Positions 42,024-49,828 of a stretch of 64,000 nt of DNA are shown here, one piece after another (within the stretch, counting starts at the first letter, position 1; each line of letters begins with the position of its first letter). The position numbers and the translations under genes were made by a program. Under the pieces are notes generated by a model. That model saw nothing but the letters and a program-made list of their open reading frames with translations. It did not search any database and was not told the origin of the DNA. Source of the stretch: Mycolicibacterium litorale (GTDB taxonomy: Bacteria; Actinomycetota; Actinomycetes; Mycobacteriales; Mycobacteriaceae); assembly GCA_002007745.1 (NCBI GenBank), contig CP019882.1, positions 5,642,001 to 5,706,000 of the forward strand, in the 5' to 3' direction.

Positions 42024-43319
42024 CTATCCCGGTGTCGGGGCGGTCGACTGCGGATCGGTGCGCAGCTGTTCTGGCTGCAGCGACCAGACGGTGAACTGAG
42101 CCCCGGCGCCGGCATGCGCGCAATACGCGGGCGCACCGGCTTCGCTGACCGCAGCGGCGCCGAGAACCGCACAGTTGGCACCGACGACCACGACGGGGAG
42201 GTTCATCCGGCCCGCGACCGCAGGCGGCGGCGCCGACGTCGAATGTGGTGCCGTGGTGGTGGCGGTGGCGGTTTCGCCACGGTGTCCCAACAGCAGTGAA
42301 AGCCCCGCTGCCGCACCGACAACGACGATCACGACACCCACGAGGGCCGGGATGAGCAGCCGTCGGCGGGACGGCCCGGATTCCGGCTTGGCATGACGAG
42401 CCCGGGCGACCGACCGCTTGCCCCGGCCCGCGACGGCGGCGGCGGTAGTCACGTCGATCGCGCCCGACTCACGCTCGGCTGTCCCCAGACCCTGCTCCAG
42501 CGCCCTGGCGAAGTCGATGCAGCGGGTGTAGCGCCTGTCGGCGTCCTTGGCCAGCGCTTTGGCGAATACCGGACTCAGGCAGGCCAATTCGGGCCGCTTG
42601 ACGCCGATGGCAGGTGGCTCGGAGCTCAAGTGCTGACTGATCACGATCGCCGGGTTGGTGTGCTGGAACGGCGGCATGCCGGTCAGCAGGTGATAGGCGG
42701 TCGCCGCCAATGCGTACTGATCGGCATGACCGTCGATGTCCTCGCCCTTGAGCTGTTCGGGGGCGGAGTAGGCGACGGTGCCGACCGTCATGTTGGTTCC
42801 GGTCAGCCCGCTGGCCTGCCCCATCCATCGTGCGATACCGAAGTCCGCCAGCATGGCCCGTTCGTCACCGGTTCCCGGATCACCCAGCAGGATGTTCGCC
42901 GGCTTGACGTCGCGGTGCATCAGCCCACGGCTGTGCGCGTAGTCGAGCGCCTCGGCGATCCCCGTGATGATCCGCACCACCTCGTCGGCGGGCATGCCGT
43001 ACGGGTAGTGCTCGGCAAGCAGCCTCGAGGCGTCGGTACCGTCGATGAACTCCATCGCGATCCACAGCTTGTCTTCGAATTCGCCGCGGTCGTAGATGGT
43101 CACGATGTGCGGGTGGGTCAGCGTGGCCACCATGTCGGCTTCGAGTCCGAACCGCTGCCGGTATTCGTCGTCGCTGCTGACGCCCGACCCGAGCACCTTG
43201 AGGGCGTCCAGCCGGGGCAGCCGAGGATGCTGGACGAGGTAGACCTCACCCATTCCGCCCGCGCCGAGCGTCCGCAAGATGGTATAACCAGCAACTACCT
43301 GGCCGTCAGCTAACGGCAT
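42024..43319 (-). CDS. Transmembrane Ser/Thr protein kinase (PknB-type fold) with small extracellular domain
   Basis: This is a 431-residue Hanks-type kinase. The glycine loop is GAGGMGEVY at 19-27, the ATP lysine is Lys41, the catalytic Asp138 is in HRDVKPAN, the metal Asp160 is in DFG, and the activation loop has SGLTGTNMTVGTVAYSAPEQ with candidate autophosphorylation threonines. A juxtamembrane basic stretch leads to one membrane helix at about 322-345, then an extracellular part of about 85 residues: a Thr/Pro-rich linker and a small domain with Cys384 and Cys401 (VVVGANCAVLGAAA, GAPAYCAHAG). It has no PASTA repeats. It is last in a same-strand group with a porin, a repeat protein and an RDD protein. 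Signal and substrates are unknown. Confidence 0.9.
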   Translation of the reverse strand: MPLADGQVVAGYTILRTLGAGGMGEVYLVQHPRLPRLDALKVLGSGVSSDDEYRQRFGLEADMVATLTHPHIVTIYDRGEFEDKLWIAMEFIDGTDASRLLAEHYPYGMPADEVVRIITGIAEALDYAHSRGLMHRDVKPANILLGDPGTGDERAMLADFGIARWMGQASGLTGTNMTVGTVAYSAPEQLKGEDIDGHADQYALAATAYHLLTGMPPFQHTNPAIVISQHLSSEPPAIGVKRPELACLSPVFAKALAKDADRRYTRCIDFARALEQGLGTAERESGAIDVTTAAAVAGRGKRSVARARHAKPESGPSRRRLLIPALVGVVIVVVGAAAGLSLLLGHRGETATATTTAPHSTSAPPPAVAGRMNLPVVVVGANCAVLGAAAVSEAGAPAYCAHAGAGAQFTVWSLQPEQLRTDPQSTAPTPG

Positions 43320-43348
43320 TGGGGCATCTTAAGCGGCGAAGGTGTCGA

Positions 43349-43786
43349 TTATCGAACCGAAGCGTTTCCTACCGGGCGATCGTAGACAACCCGGCTGGTC
43401 AGCACGATGTCCTGCACGGAGCGGCGCTGCCGGTCGACGGCCACCCAGAGCAGCCCGATCGGGAACAGCACACAGGCGGCGGCCCGCAGCGCGGCCACAG
43501 CAACCCGCAGTGGCTCACCGCGCCGGGCCGTCACCCGCACTCCGAGCAGAACCGCGCCCACCGTGCGTCCGGACAGGGTCCAGCACACCGTGAGATACAG
43601 CACGGAGACCACGAACGTCATGGCGGTGGAGAAGATCAGATTCGGTGCGGGGAAGCGGAACGCCGCCGGGTTGACGACCAGCGTCGTCAGCACCAGGCCC
43701 AGGTAGAGCCCGCCCATCGTGGCGATGACCACCACCATGTCGACCAGCGCGGCCAGGCCGCGTGAGACGATCCCCGCGTTGTCCAC
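43349..43786 (-). CDS. RDD-family membrane protein
   Basis: This is a 145-residue protein with three hydrophobic segments and the RDD family pattern: Arg9-containing VSRGLAALVDMVVV near the N-terminus with the first conserved Asp, and a late segment DRQRRSVQDIVLTSRVV with the final Asp. Some RDD proteins have been implicated in ion or compatible-solute transport; others have unknown roles. The GTG at 43786 immediately follows the stop of the upstream repeat protein, and the kinase begins 29 bases downstream, so the three are probably one transcript. Confidence 0.8.
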   Translation of the reverse strand: MDNAGIVSRGLAALVDMVVVIATMGGLYLGLVLTTLVVNPAAFRFPAPNLIFSTAMTFVVSVLYLTVCWTLSGRTVGAVLLGVRVTARRGEPLRVAVAALRAAACVLFPIGLLWVAVDRQRRSVQDIVLTSRVVYDRPVGNASVR

Positions 43787-44176
43787 TCAGCGGCCCGGGG
43801 TTCCCGGCTGCCGCCCGAGCATCCGGTCGACGAACCCGGCGACCACGTCGTCCGCTCGCGCGGTCTGAGTGCGCACGTCGGTCATCACCTCGGCGGTGAC
43901 GGTGCCGGTGGACTCCCGGATGATCGCCGGCAGGTCGACACCGTCGATGATCTGGTCGGCGAGGCCGATCAGATCGATGCGGGCGATGATGGCGTCGATG
44001 TCCACCTCGGCCACGATCGCGTCGATGTCCACCCGCTCGCGGACCAGGGCGGTCAGGTCTATCTGGTCCAGGACGAGCTCGGTGATCCGGGTCAGCGTCG
44101 CGACACCGGCCCGGGCGGCCTCCACCCGAGTGGCCCGTAGCCACCCGCCGACCAGTGGAAGCCGTTCCCAGAGCAC
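43787..44176 (-). CDS. Amphipathic repeat protein of unknown function
   Basis: This is a 129-residue protein starting with GTG at 44176. The centre consists of short repeats on the pattern VDIDAIVAE, VDIDAIIAR, IDLIGLADQ and VDLPAIIRE, with Asp at regular steps of about nine to eleven residues and hydrophobic residues between them. This implies an amphipathic helical rod or a membrane-surface segment. The N-terminal LPLVGGWLRATRVEAARAG and C-terminal DDVVAGFVDRMLGR flank it. It has no signal peptide. Similar proteins occur next to RDD genes in actinobacteria, but no function is known to me. It is coupled to the RDD gene. Confidence 0.65.
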   Translation of the reverse strand: MLWERLPLVGGWLRATRVEAARAGVATLTRITELVLDQIDLTALVRERVDIDAIVAEVDIDAIIARIDLIGLADQIIDGVDLPAIIRESTGTVTAEVMTDVRTQTARADDVVAGFVDRMLGRQPGTPGR

Positions 44177-44204
44177 TACGGCATCGTAGTCAGGCGCCGC
44201 CCCG

Positions 44205-44842
44205 TCAGTTCATGTTCCAGGGTTCGCCGTAGGTGGTGACGCTGTCACCGGCCTTGGAGATCAGCCGGGCGAACGGACGCAGCAGCACACCGCCGGCCGC
44301 ACCGGTGACGGTGCCGTGGGCGTTGGCCACGGCCACCGACCCGTTGGGTCCCTCGACGTCGACGGAGAAGGTGGCGACTTCCTGGATGCCGGGGCCGTTG
44401 CCCAGGTCAGCGCTGATGGAGACACCCGGGAACAGGTTCGGGGTGATCACCGAGCCCAGCGGGTTGAAACCCGTCGGGGAGAGATCGACGTCGTCGAGCA
44501 GGATGTTGGGGTGGTGTAGCTGAAGTTGATGCCCACACCCAGCGACCACGGGAAGCCGACCTGGTAGCCCAGCTCCAAGGTGCCCGCGAAGTCGTCGGCA
44601 CCCGGGCCCACGACGCTGTAGACGGCCTTGCCGGAGTGGAACCACTCGCGGGTCAGCCGGTTGCGGTCCAGGGGGAACACGCCGTTGAGGAAGGTGTCCC
44701 ACTGCTGAATCGTCATCGTGCGGCCACCGCCGTCGACCAGACTCAGCTCATTGTCCAAACCTGCGTGCGACGTGCCTGTCCCGACGAACAACGCCGCCAC
44801 CGCTGCGACCATCGCCACCAGCAGTCGACCGATAACCTTCAT
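44205..44842 (-). pseudogene. MspA-family porin, frameshifted
   Basis: This would encode an outer-membrane (mycomembrane) octameric porin for small hydrophilic solutes. The ATG at 44842 gives a signal peptide ending TGTSHA, followed by GLDNELSLVDGGGRT, then QQWDTFLNGVFPLDRNRLTREW, very close to MspA. After GINFSYTT the frame is broken. PNILLDDVDLSPTG and everything to the canonical end DSVTTYGEPWNMN are in the next frame. A run of four G on the plus strand (44508-44511) must be five to restore it. The restored length of about 212 residues matches MspA. Either it is a true null allele or a homopolymer error. It is first in a same-strand group with the repeat, RDD and kinase genes (28-base gap). 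Confidence 0.9.
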
Positions 44843-45048
44843 GTTCTCCCTAAACTGTGCGTTTCCTGGCAATTGGCTGTGCGCATTGGTACCCGGACCC
44901 TGCCACATCGGCCACCGGTGCGGTAGACCTACGCATGGCGGCGCCAGCCCGGGTGGCTCGTGGTCAGCCGTTGCGGAAACGCGGTGCCAGCTGGCGGTTT
45001 TCCCGCCATGCCGCGCCACTCACAGCGCGGTTGTGAGACCGCTCACGT

Positions 45049-45807
45049 CTACATCGACGGGACGGCGGCCTTGAGCCTGGCGAGGACTTCGGCGCTCAGG
45101 GTGGCCAGTTCGTCGGCCTCCGCCGGAGTCAGCGCGGCACCGACGATCTCACCCATCCGCCGATTGGTGAGTTCCTCGACCTCGTCGTAACGACCCCGCT
45201 TGGCAGCGACGTCCGCGTACGGCGGTTGCCACCCCATGAACGCGGCGTACTCCGGTCCCTTGTTCAGCAGGTGCGCCTCGACCGGGCTGAGCCCGGACAG
45301 GGTCAGCGCGGTGAAGTGCACCGCCGCGCGTAGCTCGCGCAGGACGAACATCACCTGGAACGCGCGCGCCGGCGCGTCATCGGCCAGCGGCATGGCGCGC
45401 CACCCCGCGTACAACGGGAGGCCCGGCTCCGGAGCCTCGGCGATCACCTTCTCGCCGAGCGCGGCGATCCGGTCAATGCCCTCGACTCCGGTCAGGTACT
45501 GACGTCCGAATTCGGCGGCCTGGTCCCAATACAGTCGGGCGCTGGCCGACGCGTCGTGCACCGACACCCCGGTGTCCCAGCAAGCCCGAACGAGATTCGG
45601 TTCGAAGACGGTGAACACCGCGTTGACCGTGGTGCCGGTGGTGTCGCCCAGAACTCCGCCCCGGCCGGCGAAGTATGCCGCGAACGGATCCGGATAGCCG
45701 GCAGCCAGGCTCTTGGCGAACGTCTCCGGACACAGCATGAACAGTGAGACCGCTTCCCCGATGGCCGCACCAGCGGTCCGGACGGCTCCATTGCCGGTGT
45801 CATTCAT
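45049..45807 (-). CDS. SCO6745-family protein
   Basis: This 252-residue protein belongs to the actinobacterial SCO6745 family. It shows the helical N-terminus GEAVSLFMLCPETFAKSLAAGY with GYPDPFAAYFAGRGGVLGD, and later RAFQVMFVLRELRAAVHFTALTLSGLSPVEAHL. It has many helices and may carry a helix-turn-helix; it is predicted to be cytoplasmic. The function is unknown. I choose ATG 45807. It is divergent from the SDR-like gene at 45892. Confidence 0.8.
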   Translation of the reverse strand: MNDTGNGAVRTAGAAIGEAVSLFMLCPETFAKSLAAGYPDPFAAYFAGRGGVLGDTTGTTVNAVFTVFEPNLVRACWDTGVSVHDASASARLYWDQAAEFGRQYLTGVEGIDRIAALGEKVIAEAPEPGLPLYAGWRAMPLADDAPARAFQVMFVLRELRAAVHFTALTLSGLSPVEAHLLNKGPEYAAFMGWQPPYADVAAKRGRYDEVEELTNRRMGEIVGAALTPAEADELATLSAEVLARLKAAVPSM

Positions 45808-45891
45808 ACGGTGAGTGTACGAAAGCCGCGCACCGCGAATTCGTAGCTCTGTCAAAGCGCCGGCTCACCTCCGGCCCGTTGACTGGGCCCT

Positions 45892-46170
45892 ATGACATCT
45901 GCTGCTCCCGTCGTTCTGGTCTGCGGCGCCGGAACCGACCGTGGTTTCGCACTGGCGCGCGCGCTGCTGACGGCCGGCGTCCGGGTGGTGGCCGTCGACC
46001 GACAGACCAAAGGCCTGGTGCGGGTAGCCCACGGGTACCGCAGTGACCGGGTCTTACTCATCGCCGCCGACATCACCGACGCCGGCCAGCTCGCGCGCGT
46101 ACTGTGCCACGCCCGCGAACACTTCGGTCTGGGCGAGCCCTTACGCTGGCCGTACGCGCCAGCGGCATGA
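45892..46170 (+). CDS. Short SDR-like Rossmann fragment
   Basis: This is a 92-residue protein with only the start of a short-chain dehydrogenase fold: VVLVCGAGTDRGFALARALLTAGVRVVAVDR. The nucleotide loop is GAGTDRG, followed by the second strand and ADITDAGQLARVL. There is no catalytic Ser-Tyr-Lys and the protein ends after about 90 residues, versus about 250 in real SDRs. It may be a remnant of a decayed enzyme or a small nucleotide-binding protein. The GH27 gene starts 18 bases later, so they may be cotranscribed. Confidence 0.6.
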   Translation: MTSAAPVVLVCGAGTDRGFALARALLTAGVRVVAVDRQTKGLVRVAHGYRSDRVLLIAADITDAGQLARVLCHAREHFGLGEPLRWPYAPAA

Positions 46171-46188
46171 CACGAGGAGACGAGACCG

Positions 46189-47472
46189 GTGCGCCGACTC
46201 TGGGTGCTTTTCGGATCGCTCGTTCTCCTCGCACCGCAGCTTGCCGCCTGCGCAGGGCACCCCGCGACGCCCACACCGCCCGCCGCCAGGACACCCCCGA
46301 TGGGGTGGAACTCGTGGAACTCGGGCATCCCGCTGTCTGAGGCGACCGTCGAGCAGACCATCGACGCGATGGTCTCCTCCGGGATGCGCGACGCCGGCTA
46401 CCGATACGTCGATCTCGACGCGGGCTGGGCCGCCACCGACCGCGACGCGGACGGCAACCTGCGGGCCGATCCCGCCCGATTCCCCGACGGCATCGCCGCA
46501 GTGGCCAGATACGCACACGACCGCGGAATGCGACTCGGCCTGTACGCCAGCCCGAGCTACGAACTGTGCGGGATCGGTGAGGACAACGCCAGCGCCGGAC
46601 ACGAGTCGGCCGACGCGGACACCTTCGCCCGATGGGGCGTCGACTACCTGAAATACGACTGGTGCAGCACCGACACGGACCGGGCCGAGCAGATCCGCCG
46701 CTTCACCGCGATGCGAGATGCCCTGCACGCCACCGGAAGACCCATCTTCTACAGCATCAACCCGAACACCTCGGGTGATCCCGGCGCCGGGGCGGCCTAC
46801 GACTGGTCCCAGATCGCTGACATGGCCCGCAACACCGTCGACCTGGTTCCGTTGTGGCGCGGCGAATTCGGCACCAGTTCGCCGGTGTTCGGGGTGCGCG
46901 AGCAGCTGGACGCCGCCGTCCCGCTGGCGGCCCGCAGCAGACCGGGTTACTTCAACGACCCCGACATGCTGGTTGCCGGGATATCCTGGCCCGCATTCGT
47001 GGCCAGCCATCCCGGCATGGCGCAGACCCTGGCCGCCGAGCACGGGCCCAGCATGACCGATGACGAACAACGGACCCATGTTTCGCTGTGGGCGATGCTG
47101 GCCGCACCGATGCTGGCGGGCAACGACATTCGATCAATGACGGCGCAGACACGCGACATCCTCACCAATGCCGACATCATCGCCGTCGACCAGGATCCAC
47201 TGGTCCGCAGCGCCCGGCCGCTGGCCCAGGATCCCCGGATCATGGTCAAGCCGCTCGACGGGGGTGCGGTCGCCGTGGCGATGGTCAACCCGCAGTCGCA
47301 GCCGGCCACGATCGCCACCACCGCGGCGGCCGTGGGATTGCCCGCCGCGGCGTGTTATACGGCGCGGGATCTGTGGGCGCACACCGACCGCACCACGGCC
47401 GGCGACCTGCCGGCCGGGCAGGTGGCGCCGCATGCGACGGTGCTGCTGCGGGTCGACCCGCACTGTGGTTAA
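46189..47472 (+). CDS. GH27 alpha-galactosidase-type lipoprotein
   Basis: This 427-residue exported glycoside hydrolase starts at GTG 46189. The signal peptide ends in a LAAC lipobox with Cys21, so it is predicted to be lipid-anchored. The (beta/alpha)8 domain starts TPPMGWNSWNSGI, the GH27 hallmark. The nucleophile is Asp157 in DYLKYDWC, and the acid/base is probably Asp218 in MARNTVDL by alignment. A beta-sandwich end follows (GGAVAVAMVNPQSQPAT). It would cleave alpha-D-galactosides or, as some GH27 enzymes do, beta-L-arabinopyranosides. The target could be a plant oligosaccharide or an envelope glycan; this cannot be told from sequence. It is convergent with the oxidoreductase gene (4-base overlap). 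Confidence 0.87.
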   Translation: MRRLWVLFGSLVLLAPQLAACAGHPATPTPPAARTPPMGWNSWNSGIPLSEATVEQTIDAMVSSGMRDAGYRYVDLDAGWAATDRDADGNLRADPARFPDGIAAVARYAHDRGMRLGLYASPSYELCGIGEDNASAGHESADADTFARWGVDYLKYDWCSTDTDRAEQIRRFTAMRDALHATGRPIFYSINPNTSGDPGAGAAYDWSQIADMARNTVDLVPLWRGEFGTSSPVFGVREQLDAAVPLAARSRPGYFNDPDMLVAGISWPAFVASHPGMAQTLAAEHGPSMTDDEQRTHVSLWAMLAAPMLAGNDIRSMTAQTRDILTNADIIAVDQDPLVRSARPLAQDPRIMVKPLDGGAVAVAMVNPQSQPATIATTAAAVGLPAAACYTARDLWAHTDRTTAGDLPAGQVAPHATVLLRVDPHCG

Positions 47473-49718
47473 CCGGCCGGTCCGACCGACACCGGTATTC
47501 CGTTCAGGGCGCCGTTGCCCGAGGGTTCGTCCAGAAAGGTCGGCGGGGACAGGATGTTGGTGTTGACCCCGGGTGAGCTGTTGGCCACCGCCATCCTGGT
47601 GCCGGGCTTGCCGTGGCCCCAGCCGTGCGGCATCGACACCACCCCCGCCTTGATGGCGTCGGTCAACTCCACCGGCACGTCGATGTGCCCCGCCGACGAC
47701 CGGACGGTGACGGTATCCCCGGCCGAGATGCCCCGGGCGCCGGCGTCGTCGGGATGCATGAGCAGGGTGCAACGGTCCCGGCCCTTCATCAGTGCCGAAA
47801 CATTGTGCAGCCATGAGTTGTTCGACCGCAGATGGCGCCGGCTGACCAGCACCAGCTCGTCGGGTTCGCGCTTGAGCCTGCGGGCCAATCGGGGAATGTC
47901 GTCGAGCAGGTATTGCGGGGCCAGCCGGATCATCTTGTCTTCGGTGCCCAGGATCTCGGGCAGTTGCGCCACCATCGGCCCGAAGTTGATCCCGTTGGGC
48001 TGCTGCTTCAATTTCGCCAGGGTCAGCCCGTCGGGGTTCTCGCCGTAGCGGTCGCCGAACGGCCCGGTGCGCAGTGTCAGATCGAGGATTCGTTCCGGGC
48101 CGCCAGCCGGACCGGTTGAGTCGTAGTGGCTGCGGATCTGGGCTCCGTCGAGTCCCTGGGTGAAACACAGGTAGTCGAAGAAGCCGTCGTCGATCGCCGC
48201 GACGTCGACGTCCTCGGCCGGAGTGCCCGTGCACAATCCGGTCAGCCGGATGAGGATCTCCCACTCCTGCGGCCGGTGCGGATCCTCAGGAGTGAACACC
48301 GGTGCCGAGTAGTTGGCGACGCTGTTGATCGCGAAGGCCAGGATCAGGTCATCGTGATGGGGCTGTTCCAACGGTGACAGGCCGGGCAGGATGACGTCGG
48401 CATGCCGGGTGGTTTCGTTGAGCCACAGGTCGACCGAGATCATCGCGTCGAGTTGGGGCAGCACCCGATCGAGGCGGTCGCCCTGGGGTGTGGACAGCAC
48501 CGGGTTGCCCGCGACGGTGATCAGCGCGCGGATCTGACCGTCACCGGGGGTCTCGATTTCCTCGGCCAGGCAGGACACCGGCACCTGGCCGAGCACCTCC
48601 TTGGCGCCGCGCACCCGGGTCTGCCAGCGGCCGAACTCCGCCAGCCCGCCCTCTAGGCCCGGCTGCGGCTGGGCGGTCACCGTCCAGACCGCCGGCCGCG
48701 GAAACATCGCACCACCGGGGGTGTCGAAATGGCCGGTGAGGATGTTGACGACGTCGACCAGCCAGCTGGCGAGACTGCCGAATTCCTGGTTGCACAACCC
48801 GATTCGGCCGTACACCACCGCCTTCTCAGTGCCGGCGAGTTGGCGGGCCAGCGCCTTGGTCCGTTCGGCGTCGATGCCGGTGACCGGTGCCACGCGCTCG
48901 GGCGTCCAGTCGGCGGCCACCTGGCGTAACGTTTCGACACCGTCGATGTGCTCGGCGAGCCGACCGAGGCGCACCAGGTCCTCCTCGAACAACGTGTGCA
49001 CCACGGCCAGCAGCAGCGCGGCGTCGGTACCGGGGGTGATCGGCAGCCATTCGTCGGCCTTGGCGGCGGTCGCGGTGCGCACCGGGTCGATGACGATCAC
49101 GGTGTCGATGCGTCCGAGGATGCCCATCACGTCGGGCGCGGCCAGCAGCGAGCCCTGCGAGGCCGCCGGGTTGGCACCCATCACCACCAGCAGGTCGGTG
49201 CGTTCGATGTCGGGCACCGGAAATCCCCACCAGTTTCCGTACATCAGGTGTGAGGACAGGTTCTTGGGCCATTGGTCGACGGTGCCCGGCGAGTAGCTGA
49301 CCGGGATGCCGGACATCCCGAGCAGCACGCCGGTGTAGCGACCGAGCGAGAAGGAATGAGCCAGCGGGTTGCCGGTGTAGCAGGTGACCGCGCCGATGCC
49401 GTGCTCGGCGATCACCGGTGCCAACAGTTCGGTGCACCGCCGGAAGGCCTCGTCCCAGCTGGCCTCCTGCCACTGCCCGTCGACCTTGATCATCGGGGTG
49501 CGGATGCGATCCGGGTCGTGGTGGATGGCACCCAGCGACGCACCCTTGGGGCACAGGTGCCCACGGCTCCACACGTCGTCGGAGTTGCCGCGGATGCCGG
49601 TGACCCTGCCGTCGGCCACATCAATCTCCAGGCCACACATGGCTTCACACAGCGGGCAGGTGTACAGGTGGCGGCCGTCCCGGCCGGTGGCGGCCAACTC
49701 GACGCTCTCGGTGGTCAC
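47469..49718 (-). CDS. Molybdopterin-dependent oxidoreductase (formate-dehydrogenase-like)
   Basis: This is a 749-residue protein of the molybdopterin oxidoreductase family. A [4Fe-4S] site is formed by Cys21, Cys24, Cys28 and Cys56 (CPLCEAMCG, HLCPKG). The cofactor-binding core follows (VMGANPAASQGS, FDTPGGAMFPRP), then a C-terminal molydopterin dinucleotide-binding domain (LVSRRHLRSNNSWLHN, MHPDDAGARGISAGDTV, MPHGWGHGKPGT). At the expected molybdenum-ligand position the sequence reads SPGTVDQWP with no Cys or selenocysteine, so the ligand and substrate are unclear. It lacks a Tat signal, so it is probably cytoplasmic. No partner subunits are adjacent. Confidence 0.88.
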   Translation of the reverse strand: MTTESVELAATGRDGRHLYTCPLCEAMCGLEIDVADGRVTGIRGNSDDVWSRGHLCPKGASLGAIHHDPDRIRTPMIKVDGQWQEASWDEAFRRCTELLAPVIAEHGIGAVTCYTGNPLAHSFSLGRYTGVLLGMSGIPVSYSPGTVDQWPKNLSSHLMYGNWWGFPVPDIERTDLLVVMGANPAASQGSLLAAPDVMGILGRIDTVIVIDPVRTATAAKADEWLPITPGTDAALLLAVVHTLFEEDLVRLGRLAEHIDGVETLRQVAADWTPERVAPVTGIDAERTKALARQLAGTEKAVVYGRIGLCNQEFGSLASWLVDVVNILTGHFDTPGGAMFPRPAVWTVTAQPQPGLEGGLAEFGRWQTRVRGAKEVLGQVPVSCLAEEIETPGDGQIRALITVAGNPVLSTPQGDRLDRVLPQLDAMISVDLWLNETTRHADVILPGLSPLEQPHHDDLILAFAINSVANYSAPVFTPEDPHRPQEWEILIRLTGLCTGTPAEDVDVAAIDDGFFDYLCFTQGLDGAQIRSHYDSTGPAGGPERILDLTLRTGPFGDRYGENPDGLTLAKLKQQPNGINFGPMVAQLPEILGTEDKMIRLAPQYLLDDIPRLARRLKREPDELVLVSRRHLRSNNSWLHNVSALMKGRDRCTLLMHPDDAGARGISAGDTVTVRSSAGHIDVPVELTDAIKAGVVSMPHGWGHGKPGTRMAVANSSPGVNTNILSPPTFLDEPSGNGALNGIPVSVGPAG

Positions 49719-49828
49719 CGTCCCACGGTAAGTCGGCGGCGGTCACGGCCACCGATGTTTCGTCAACTTTGCCACCGGCCGGCCGCGCCGCCCGAATTAC
49801 ACAGGTGTGAGTAACCCTGGGGATAGAC

